Positions 37,713 to 45,419 of a DNA stretch of 55,462 nt are shown here, one piece after another (within the stretch, counting starts at the first letter, position 1; each line of letters opens with the position of its first letter). The translations under genes were made by a program, and so were the position numbers. Below the pieces are notes generated by a model, which had not been told where the DNA came from, ran no database searches, and saw nothing but the letters and a program-made list of their open reading frames with translations. Source of the DNA: Nodularia sp. (in: cyanobacteria) (GTDB lineage: Bacteria > Cyanobacteriota > Cyanobacteriia > Cyanobacteriales > Nostocaceae); assembly GCA_007692755.1 (NCBI GenBank), contig REBL01000102.1, forward strand, positions 1-55,462, written 5' to 3'.

Positions 37713-37814
37713 AGATTGAGTCCAGGAAAAGAGTAACTTGTTACCGCACTTCTGGCAAAATTGGAAATTTTCGGGGTTAGGGTGGAGACAGTCAGGATTG
37801 AGACATTGAGGCAT
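37707..37814 (-). CDS. Orphan 35-residue zinc-ribbon protein
   Basis: ATG 37814 opens a frame of 35 codons, MPQCLNPDCLHPNPE and then FQFCQKCGNKLL..., with two CxxxxC/CxxC knuckles (Cys4, Cys9, Cys20, Cys23). This is the module found at the very N-terminus of many cyanobacterial serine/threonine kinases, here standing alone with its own stop codon. It may be a true mini-protein or the remnant of a lost kinase gene. No kinase sequence follows. Confidence 0.55.
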   Translation of the reverse strand: MPQCLNPDCLHPNPENFQFCQKCGNKLLFSWTQSN

Positions 37815-37897
37815 AGAAGAGAAACCGGGGTTTGTTCCAATTTTAACCCAAGGTCACAGATTCTTGCATAATATCCCTGACTCTATTTAGTTTTAAA

Positions 37898-37971
37898 TGG
37901 ACGTACCCCGACTCGAACGGGGGACCTCTACGATGTCAACGTAGCGCTCTAACCAACTGAGCTATACGTCC
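37898..37971 (-). tRNA. tRNA-Val (GAC)
   Basis: All arms can be drawn on the minus strand: acceptor GGACGTA/TACGTCC, D-arm GCTC/GAGC, anticodon stem CTACG/CGTAG with loop TTGACAT (anticodon GAC), variable loop AGGTC and T-arm CCCCG TTCGAGT CGGGG. 74 nt including the A discriminator; CCA is not encoded. Confidence 0.95.
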
Positions 37972-38348
37972 TTAACCACACGAAAACCTAACATAACATA
38001 TATTTTACAGGAAAGCAAATATTAATTTTCATGCCGTCAGTCCACAGATGCACGGCGGACTATTCTTTGCTGCTAGCAGTAGTGTTTGTACCTCTGCTGA
38101 GGTGAAGATTTTTCAACTATTGCTAGAAAAATACACTAGTAAAAGTGACGCACAAACTTTCATAAACTGCGATTTACTTGTATATACTCTCTTATTCTCG
38201 GCGCATTATTGTATTACGTGTGTGTCAGTGTAAGCTTAATATTATGTATATTTTTTATCTTGAATCTTCAATAACTCTGAATAGGTAAAACTTGTAGAAA
38301 CTATTTTAAAAACTTATAATATTGATAAAATAATCTTAAATATTTAGA
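37972..38348. other. AT-rich promoter-side spacer
   Basis: About 375 bp between tRNA-Val and the SDR gene. There is a 61-codon open frame at 38048-38233, which I regard as chance. No repeats or hairpins stand out. Confidence 0.4.
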
Positions 38349-39125
38349 ATGCTAACTGCTTTAATAACTGGTGCTTCTAGTGGTATTGGTAAAGCCTTTG
38401 CTCAGGAATTAGCTGCACGCAAGACAAACTTGGTTTTAGTATCTCGTTCCGAAGAAAAACTTAATCAACTAGCAAAACAACTACAAGATCAATATCAAGT
38501 TCGAGTAGATGTTATAGTTAAAGACCTGACAGAGGCTGATGCACCTGCCGCTGTATTTGATGCCACTAAAACCAAGAAACTCACTATTGATTTATTAATT
38601 AATAATGCTGGTTTTGGTGACTATGGTGATTTTGCCCAAAGTGATGGAGAACGGCAAATAAAAATTGTCCAACTTAACGTTTTAGCATTGGTAGATTTAA
38701 CCCATAAATTTCTGCCTCTAATGCGGCAACGTCATTCTGGTGGAATTATTAATGTATCTTCAATTACAGCATTTCAACCAATACCATATCTTTCTGTATA
38801 TGCTGCTAGTAAAGCCTTTATTCTCAGTTTCAGTGAAGCACTTTGGGCAGAAAACCGTCCCTATGGTGTGCGTGTCCTAGCTACTTGTCCAGGGCCAATA
38901 GAAACCAACTTCTTTGAAGAAGCTAACTTTCCTACAACTTTAGTAGGAAATACCGATAAAAATTATTCTTCTGAACAAGTTGTGTGTGAATCGTTAAAGG
39001 CTTTAGAAAATTGTCAACCAACACTTGTTATGGGTGACACTAAAACTCAAATAAGAAGTACATTGGCTAGATTAGTACCACGAAAAATTCTGTTGAATAT
39101 GTTAGCCAGACATTTTAAAGCTTAA
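38349..39125 (+). CDS. Short-chain dehydrogenase/reductase (SDR)
   Basis: A 258-residue classical SDR with a Rossmann nucleotide site (TGASSGIGKAF, about 6-16), NNAGFGDYG near residue 86, the catalytic Ser (about 137), and YAASK (Tyr about 151, Lys 155). An Arg after the second strand (VSRSEEK) suggests NADP(H). The substrate is unknown; this subgroup (DltE/YqjQ-like) is common and of unclear function. The C-terminus has a basic amphipathic stretch. It stands alone. Confidence 0.9.
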   Translation: MLTALITGASSGIGKAFAQELAARKTNLVLVSRSEEKLNQLAKQLQDQYQVRVDVIVKDLTEADAPAAVFDATKTKKLTIDLLINNAGFGDYGDFAQSDGERQIKIVQLNVLALVDLTHKFLPLMRQRHSGGIINVSSITAFQPIPYLSVYAASKAFILSFSEALWAENRPYGVRVLATCPGPIETNFFEEANFPTTLVGNTDKNYSSEQVVCESLKALENCQPTLVMGDTKTQIRSTLARLVPRKILLNMLARHFKA

Positions 39126-39407
39126 AAGAATATAAAAAATTATTCATAGCCAAAAATACCTTAACTTTTTGAGTTAGGTAAATTTTATCTTGTAAAGCCT
39201 TGTATCTTTTGTGATAATTACTATAAAATATACGGTGATCACAATCACGATAAGAGGTTATATTCATAACAATAAATATTAGACAATCAATTTAAAAACT
39301 AAAAACTACCCAGAATGGAGAAACATAGGCATCCTATGTAAGTTCCACTATAGGCAGTGTTTAAACTTCCTTTTTCAGCAAATGCTCACCGTAATTAGGT
39401 TTGTCTC

Positions 39408-41338
39408 ATGGAACTTCTAGATAATTTTTTTTTCCTAGCCAGTTTATTCCTCACGGACATTGCTATCTGTGGAAACCGGGATTGGTCTGGTTGCATATTA
39501 TTTCTGATTCGTTAACTGCCTTTGCCTACTATTCGATTCCAGTCATGCTGGTCTATTTTGTCCGCAAACGAAGAGATGTCCCTTTTGGTTGGATATTCTT
39601 GATGTTTAGTGCATTCATCATTGCCTGTGGTACAACCCATCTAATGAATGTGTGGACGCTTTGGCATCCTACTTATTGGCTATCGGGGTTCATCAAAGCT
39701 ATCACTGCCTTTGTGTCTGTTTTGACAGCGATAGAACTGTTTCCATTAATACCTAAAGCACTGGCGCTACCTAGTCCTGCCCAACTCGCAAAAGAAATTG
39801 CTGAACGTAAACGCACAGAAGAGGTGCTAAGAGAAAGTGAGCAACGCTGGCAATTAGCTTTACGTGGTAATAATGATGGTATTTGGGATTGGAATGTGAA
39901 AACCAATGAGGTTTTCTTCTCGACTCGGTGGAAACAAATGCTCGGTTATGCAGAACACGAAATTTCCCACCACTTAGATGAAAGTTTGATGCGGGTGCAT
40001 CCAGATGATCTCAACTCGGTCATCGCAGCAGTTCAAAATCATTTTTCTAGAACAACACCGTTTTACACTAACGAGCATCGATTTCTATGTAAAGACGGTA
40101 CTTACAAATGGATTTTGGATCGGGGTCAAGCGCTGTGGGATGAAAATGGTAATGTAGTACGTATGGTCGGTTCACATACTGACATTACTGAGCGCAAGCA
40201 AGCAGAGGAGACTTTAAGCAACCTATTAGGGCAACTAGAAGGTATAGTTGAACAACGGACACTAGAGTTAACACAAATCAACTATTCACTACAAACAGAA
40301 ATTACCGAGCGCCAGCGAATAGAGAAGGCATTAAGAGAAAGCGAACAGCAATTCCGGGCAGCATTTCACCAAGCGGCTGTTGGTATTGCTCATGTAGGCA
40401 TAAATGGTCAGTTCCTATTGGTTAACCAGAAGCTTTGCGATATTGTTGGGTACAGATCCCAGGAAGTACAGCTTCTAAGTTTTCAAGAGATTACTCACCC
40501 AGATGATCTTGAGAATGATCTGAAGTATATTAACCAGATGTTAGCTGGCGATATTTCAAATTATTCTCTGGAAAAACGCTATTTTCGTAAAAACGGTTCT
40601 ATCGTCTGGATTAATATCACAGTGTCTTTAATGCGCGAACTTTCTGGTGAACCAAAGTATTTTATTTCTGTGATCGAGGATATTAGCGATCGCAAGCAAT
40701 CACATGAGCAGATACAAGCATCACTTTTAGAAAAAGAAGTACTCTTAAAAGAAATTTACCATCGAGTTAAAAACAATTTACAGGTTGTTTCTAGCCTCCT
40801 AAACCTGCAATCTGCATACATCAAAGATACAGAAGATATGGTAATATTCCAACAAAGTCAGCAGCGCATCGCCTCAATGGCTTTAGTTCATGAAAAAATG
40901 TATCAGTCACCAGATTTAGCCAAGATTAATTTAAATGAATATGTCCAAGATTTAGTATCAAGTTTATGCACTTGCTACGAATTAAATATAGATACAATCG
41001 CTATCAATATTAATGTTGATGATGGGATTCTATTGGGTTTAGATACAGCGATTCCTTGTAGTTTAATTATCCATGAACTTGTGTCTAACTCCTTGAAGCA
41101 CGCATTTGCTGAAGGTAGATTAGGCGAAATTAACATTGAAATAAAAAATACTTCTTTAAATGAAATTTCACTTGTAGTTAGGGATAACGGTATTGGTTTA
41201 CCGTCAAACTTTGATTTTCAAGATACAGCATCATTAGGCTGGGAGTTAATAGATGCTTTAAGTAGTCAACTTTCAGGAGATATTACTATTAATAGCGATA
41301 TCGGAGTAGAATTTAAAATAAATTTCCCCCTAGTATAG
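39408..41338 (+). CDS. Ethylene-receptor-like sensor histidine kinase (EBD-PAS-PAS-HisKA_2), frameshifted at the 5' end
   Basis: The uninterrupted frame starts only at TTG 39482. Upstream, ATG 39408 opens MELLDNFFF and then a run of nine T (39425-39433). One extra T would join it to [20 protein letters not shown] and a full 643-residue protein. The N-terminal membrane part matches the ETR1 ethylene-binding domain: the five key residues D25, Y32, I62, C65, H69 are here D9, Y16, I46, C49, H53 (numbered from TTG 39482), with identical spacing. Two PAS/PAC domains and a HisKA_2-type kinase end follow (YHRVKNNLQ, His427; DNGIGLP). It lies 17 bp before a hybrid kinase gene, presumably one operon. 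Confidence 0.85.
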
Positions 41339-41355
41339 ATAAACTCGAATTATAT

Positions 41356-42885
41356 ATGACAAACACAAAAATCGTCATAGTAGAAGATGAAGCTATTGTT
41401 GCTAAAGATTTACGTAATCGGCTGCAAAAATTTGGCTATATAGTTGTTGCTATTGCTTCATCAGGACAAGAAGCAATTAATAAGTCTTTAGAAATGTGTC
41501 CAGATTTAGTGCTAATGGATATTAGATTGAAAGGGCAAATGGATGGCATAGAAGCAGCTGATGAAATTCATAAGCATTTAGATATTCCGATAATTTATCT
41601 CACAGCTTATGCTGATGAAAAAACTTTAGATAGGGCAAAAATAACTGAGCCTTTTGGTTACTTACTCAAACCTTTCAAAGAAAGAGAGCTACAAATCAAT
41701 ATTGAAATTGCTCTCACTAAACATAAATTAGAAAAGCAGTTAAGAACACAACACAAATGGTTATCTACACTTCTTAAAAGTATCAGCGATGGAGTAATTG
41801 CTAGCGACTTTGAAAACTTAGTAACTTTTATGAATCCAGTTGCGGAAAGTCTCACCGGCTGGAAACAAGAGGAAGCTTTTGGCAAAAATTCATCGGAAGT
41901 TTTCAATATTGCTAATGGAACAACTCACGAACCTGTAGAAAGTCCGATAAAAAAAGCCCTGCAAGACGGGACTGTGATTGGTTTACCAGCCGAAACGATT
42001 CTGATTTCTAAAAATGGCGCAGAAATACCCATTGATGACAGTGCTGCACCAATTAAAGATGATCAAGATCATATTACCGGTGCAGTATTAATTTTCAGAG
42101 ATGTGACTGAGCGCAAACAGGCTATAGAAGCTCGCCAAAAGCAAATTGAGCAAGAACAACTTGTAGCACAACTAGCAGAAATAAATAAACTCAAAAACGA
42201 GTTTCTGAGTTTATTGTCTCACGAATTGCGATCGCCTCTGAGCAATATGAAGGTGATGATTCAAATGTTACAAATGTCTATCACACCTGAAGAAAGTCAG
42301 CGCTATTTGGAAATGCTGGAAATTGAGTGCGATCGCGAGATGGAACTAATCAACGATTTACTAGACTTACAACGCTTAGAAACTCAAGCTTGTCTGTTTA
42401 TTACTCCAGATGTTTTGCTCTTAGAACAGTGGATACCTTGGGTGATTTCACCGTTTCAAGTCCGTGTTCAAGAACATCAGCAAACTTTACAGTTAAATCT
42501 GCCCTCAAATCTGCCGTCGCTATTCTCGGATGCTACTAGCTTAGAGCGGATATTAGCGGAATTACTTAATAATGCCTGCAAATATACTCCCGCCGGGGGC
42601 GAAATTATCTTGAGTATAGATCACAATTCCTCGAAAATACCCCCCAGTACTATTTTCACTGTTCGTAATTCAGTTGAAATTCCTCCAGCAGAATTACCAC
42701 GCATCTTTGATAAATTTTATCGCCTCCCCAATGCTGACATTTGGAATCACGGTGGCACAGGATTAGGGTTATCTATAGTGCAGAAGCTAGTTGAACAACT
42801 CCAAGGAATTATTCAAGTTGAAAGTAGTGAGGGATGGACAAATTTCAGGCTCATTTTGACTGATTTAGTTGATATAACCAGTTAG
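41356..42885 (+). CDS. Response regulator-PAS-histidine kinase hybrid
   Basis: A 509-residue cytosolic protein: receiver domain 1-120 (IVIVEDEAIVAKDL, phospho-acceptor Asp55, Lys105), PAS 130-255, and a HisKA/HATPase kinase with SHELRSPLSN (His289), NNACKY (N box) and GGTGLGLSIVQ. Receiver plus kinase in one chain suits a second step after the ethylene-receptor-like kinase, whose gene ends 17 bp upstream. No DNA-binding output is attached. About 2.1 kb without protein genes follows. Confidence 0.9.
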   Translation: MTNTKIVIVEDEAIVAKDLRNRLQKFGYIVVAIASSGQEAINKSLEMCPDLVLMDIRLKGQMDGIEAADEIHKHLDIPIIYLTAYADEKTLDRAKITEPFGYLLKPFKERELQINIEIALTKHKLEKQLRTQHKWLSTLLKSISDGVIASDFENLVTFMNPVAESLTGWKQEEAFGKNSSEVFNIANGTTHEPVESPIKKALQDGTVIGLPAETILISKNGAEIPIDDSAAPIKDDQDHITGAVLIFRDVTERKQAIEARQKQIEQEQLVAQLAEINKLKNEFLSLLSHELRSPLSNMKVMIQMLQMSITPEESQRYLEMLEIECDREMELINDLLDLQRLETQACLFITPDVLLLEQWIPWVISPFQVRVQEHQQTLQLNLPSNLPSLFSDATSLERILAELLNNACKYTPAGGEIILSIDHNSSKIPPSTIFTVRNSVEIPPAELPRIFDKFYRLPNADIWNHGGTGLGLSIVQKLVEQLQGIIQVESSEGWTNFRLILTDLVDITS

Positions 42886-43006
42886 TGCCGTCCTATATAA
42901 CTAAGCCGGCGAGAAAAATTAAATGTACATCAAGAAATATAAATTGTTCGTAGAAAGTTTTTTCAGGTAATGTCTTATCATATTACCAGATATTTAGACA
43001 CATTCT

Positions 43007-43106
43007 TGAGAAAGATGACTCTCATAAATTAGTAGGTTTAAATTAATTTTGGTGTGTCGAATAACTGCTTTCTATGGAGGTTTAGCCAAATGCTAAACCT
43101 TTTTTG
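43007..43106 (+). ncRNA. Candidate sRNA unit A of a tandem array
   Basis: A 5' hairpin TGAGA / TCTCA (43007-43024) shows AAGATGAC in its loop. It is followed by an AT-rich linker and a terminator AGGTTTAG...CTAAACCT with T run (43078-43106). The RGATGA core precedes the terminator by 65 nt. Boundaries are estimates. Confidence 0.6.
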
Positions 43107-43157
43107 TGTTCGCAGGATCAAGGCATATCATTTTGTAAAATCTTTGTCCACTTCCTA

Positions 43158-43246
43158 TTGGATGATGAATAATGTCATCCAAATAGCTAAATTAATTTGA
43201 TAGATTCTACTTCTACAAAGGCTTGGTTTATTGCCAAGCCTTTTTT
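43158..43246 (+). ncRNA. Candidate sRNA unit B of a tandem array
   Basis: An 8-bp stem TTGGATGA / TCATCCAA (43158-43182) includes the core GGATGA. The terminator AAAGGCTTGG...CCAAGCCTTTTTT is at 43217-43246. Core to terminator is 57 nt. It is 147 bp after the core of unit A. Confidence 0.6.
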
Positions 43247-43465
43247 ATATGATATCTATTTTAATTGTAAAATTATATACTAAATCTTGTGTTAAAGGAT
43301 AAACGATAAAAATAATTCCCTTGGATAAATAATATATTCTGTTGTTTTATACTTGTATTTATATTAGTTTTATGTAATGTAATAAATGCAAATTATATGG
43401 CTTGTTGTTGTTAAAAATATAACCAGAATAAGTTAATATCAAATTTAAGCAAATTTAGATATAAC

Positions 43466-43562
43466 CTATAGATAGATGAAATTTAGTAGTAGTATATTTA
43501 AACTTACGGTATATGGTAAACTCTTGGTATATATAGGCTTGGCTAATAGTCAAGCCTATTTT
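43466..43562 (+). ncRNA. Candidate sRNA unit C of a tandem array
   Basis: Core AGATGA at 43474. The linker GGTAAACTCTTGGTATATAT is closely shared with units E and G. Terminator TAGGCTTG...CAAGCCTA plus TTTT at 43534-43562. Core to terminator is 60 nt. The 5' hairpin is less clear here. Confidence 0.55.
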
Positions 43563-43707
43563 GTGTGCCTTGAACTTAGCTCATCGTTAGGTTTATTTGT
43601 GATTACCTCCTGAAATACTATTCATTCTCTATCTTTCAATAGGTAGGGTAAATAAAATTTTTGTCGTGTTATTATGAAGTTCATTAATGCCTGAAAAACA
43701 TATATCT

Positions 43708-43734
43708 ACCCTGGAACTAAAGCCAGGGTTTTTT
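43708..43734 (+). terminator. Terminator D inside the sRNA array
   Basis: ACCCTGG ... CCAGGGT followed by TTTTTT. It is of the same type and orientation as the others, but the sequence before it does not show a clear RGATGA core, so the transcript it ends is uncertain. Confidence 0.65.
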
Positions 43735-43876
43735 ATACAAATTAAGTTATTTAAATAATTATAATCAAATTTATTCTTACTAGAGGATGATTTTAATTAG
43801 TATTAATGTATAAACATTTATGATTTTTTTGTATATATGAGGATGAATATCACATTTAATAAAATTTGTACATTAC

Positions 43877-43972
43877 TTTAAGATAGATGAAATGAGATAA
43901 GTTTATATATAAATTAGCTAGGTATGGTAAACACCTGGTATATAAAGGCTTGACTCTTGTTCAAGCCTTTTT
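43877..43972 (+). ncRNA. Candidate sRNA unit E of a tandem array
   Basis: Core AGATGA at 43885, linker GGTAAACACCTGGTATATAA, terminator AAAGGCTTGA...TCAAGCCTTT at 43944-43972. Core to terminator is 59 nt. Two further GGATGA motifs at 43785 and 43841 may be worn copies of the core. Confidence 0.6.
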
Positions 43973-44030
43973 CATACTTTTGGGCTATGAAATAATTTAA
44001 CGTATGCTAGTTAAAAACATTTGGATACTA

Positions 44031-44134
44031 ACTAAAGGAAGATGAACTATAAAAAGAGTAGTTTTAACTTATAGCTTAGTACGTTGTTAAGCACAGCAAT
44101 AATCGAGGTTTGGTTTATAGCCAAACCTTTTTTT
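44031..44134 (+). ncRNA. Candidate sRNA unit F of a tandem array
   Basis: Core AGATGA at 44040 after CTAAAGGA. Terminator AGGTTTGG...CCAAACCT with seven T at 44106-44134. Core to terminator is 66 nt. It is 155 bp after the core of unit E. Confidence 0.6.
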
Positions 44135-44184
44135 ATGATTAAATAATTTATTCACTTATCAGTTTTTAGGATATTTGCACACAT

Positions 44185-44282
44185 CCTTTAGGAGGATGAC
44201 CTAAAGGCATAGAAAAGTTAAATTACTATTGGTGTAGTAAATGCTTGGTATACATAAAGGCTTGGATAATCCAAGCCTTTTT
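44185..44282 (+). ncRNA. Candidate sRNA unit G of a tandem array
   Basis: The clearest unit. A perfect 8-bp stem CCTTTAGG / CCTAAAGG (44185-44207) with loop AGGATGA, linker GTAAATGCTTGGTATACAT, and terminator AAAGGCTTGG...CCAAGCCTTT at 44256-44282. Core to terminator is 62 nt. It is 154 bp after the core of unit F. Confidence 0.65.
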
Positions 44283-44709
44283 CCTTTAAAATTTGGGTTA
44301 ATTTCTCCCACAGTTAAAATATGTATATACAAGTTAAGCTACGGCAAACACGGCAACTGTAATTGCCAATACCAGATTTTTTCAATAATTATTTTCATGT
44401 TTTTCAAATTTCATAGTTTGCAAACAAAAGAGAAACTCAGATTCCCAAATTCTACCCTTCGAGGGTCTACAAAAAATTGAGTATTTTTATGTTCGTAACT
44501 TATTATTGATTGCTAAAATATTCTTTATAATTAGTTCTTCACCAAGCCAAGCCATGCAAATTGTTTGACACAATAACAGTATACATGGTCATTAATTGCG
44601 AAAATTAGATTTTATATATGTAATTAATGCATAACTATGGTGGTAGTTGAGTATGATCTGTGCAATTGTTAAAGTCAGGAATAAAGTAGTTGATGGCATA
44701 TTACAGACA
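44283..44709. other. AT-rich stretch after the sRNA array
   Basis: About 430 bp without a convincing ORF. A clear T-run terminator follows at 44710, so a further transcript may begin here, but no RGATGA core is evident. Confidence 0.35.
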
Positions 44710-44740
44710 AAATCCCTTGGTTACGACCAGGGGATTTTTA
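44710..44740 (+). terminator. Terminator H, downstream of the array
   Basis: AAATCCCTTGGT / ACCAGGGGATTT (12 bp with one G-U) followed by TTTTT. It is a strong rho-independent terminator without a preceding protein gene. Confidence 0.8.
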
Positions 44741-44820
44741 TTGGCGAGTCTATGAATCCTAATGTAACTCCCTGACGTTGCAAAGCCCTTTTAATTTTTA
44801 AGTTTTGTAAACTCTGATAG

Positions 44821-44842
44821 ACTCTCTAGTTGGCTGGAGAGT
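44821..44842. repeat. Small hairpin ACTCTCTAG...CTGGAGAGT
   Basis: A 9-bp imperfect inverted repeat, followed at 44846 by GGATGA. It has no T run. It may be a further worn member of the array or a leader structure. Confidence 0.3.
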
Positions 44843-44896
44843 TTAGGATGAATATAAGGTAAATCTCCGCGAGAAGTCAGTAAAAGCCAAATTTAA

Positions 44897-45016
44897 TCGC
44901 TGACTAGAGTCGAGATTCACCCCTACAGCCATCAAAATGAGGATTCACCACAATCATTAAAGATGGCTGAATTAGCTTTGCAGGCTGCAATTGAGCAGAT
45001 ACAAGCTTGGTCTTGA
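44897..45016 (+). pseudogene. C-terminal fragment of a coding sequence upstream of the chaperone gene
   Basis: An open stretch of 39 codons without start, reading SLTRVEIHPYSHQNEDSPQS and then an Ala/Leu/Gln-rich helix (LALQAAIEQIQAWS) before TGA. It is protein-like and ends 28 bp before the copper chaperone gene. Probably the tail of a deleted gene; the family is unknown. Confidence 0.35.
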
Positions 45017-45044
45017 TAGTTCTTTTATTCCCTAACGTAAATCT

Positions 45045-45239
45045 ATGACACTCAAACTGACAGTTCCCAATATGGCTTGTTCTGCTTGTGCAACCAATAT
45101 TACTAATGCCGTTAAAACAGTTGATGCGAATGCTACGATTCAGGCTGATCCACAAACCAAATTTGTGAACGTAGACACTCAAGCGTCAGAAACAGCAATT
45201 AAGGATGCTTTAGCGGCTGCTGGTTATCCAGCGGCTTAA
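45045..45239 (+). CDS. CopZ-like heavy-metal-binding (HMA) chaperone
   Basis: A 64-residue HMA domain with the MACSAC metal loop (Cys12, Cys15). The predicted fold (beta-alpha-beta-beta-alpha-beta) fits Atx1/CopZ copper chaperones. It lies 180 bp upstream of a copper P-type ATPase gene in the same direction, to which it would hand Cu(I). In Synechocystis, Atx1 feeds CtaA and PacS; this is the likely role here. Confidence 0.9.
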   Translation: MTLKLTVPNMACSACATNITNAVKTVDANATIQADPQTKFVNVDTQASETAIKDALAAAGYPAA

Positions 45240-45276
45240 ATTTGATCAGCTGTTCTACATTGAATTTGCATGACGA

Positions 45277-45308
45277 GGGCGGGCATCTTTGCCCACCCCA
45301 CAAGACTT
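45277..45308. repeat. Dispersed repeat (reverse copy of 14836)
   Basis: GGGCGGGCATCTTTGCCC with CACCCCACAAGA is the reverse complement of the repeat family at 14836 and 26966. It sits between the chaperone and ATPase genes. Confidence 0.5.
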
Positions 45309-45350
45309 TGATCTAATTTGAATGCAAACTAAATGTGTTTCACCTGATTA

Positions 45351-45377
45351 AGTTGCATTCATCTGATGGATGCAACT
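45351..45377. promoter_or_regulatory. Hairpin in the copZ-copA spacer
   Basis: AGTTGCAT ... ATGCAACT, an 8-bp stem with an 11-base loop, about 43 bp upstream of the ATPase start. It could terminate the chaperone transcript or control the ATPase; no T run follows. Confidence 0.35.
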
Positions 45378-45419
45378 TCTGCTTGAACACCCTATATCAG
45401 TGAAAGTGGTTTACTTAGT

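Noticed and set aside
38048..38233. 61-codon open frame beginning MHGGLFFAASSS
   Set aside because: No ribosome binding site, atypical composition and no recognised family; treated as chance.
43466..43640. Small peptide gene starting at the ATG inside the unit C core
   Set aside because: The frame is long only in this unit; other units give 2 to 12 codons with no shared peptide.
43007..44282. CRISPR array
   Set aside because: Units are about 150 bp or more, imperfect, and carry terminators; there are no short identical repeats with regular unique spacers.
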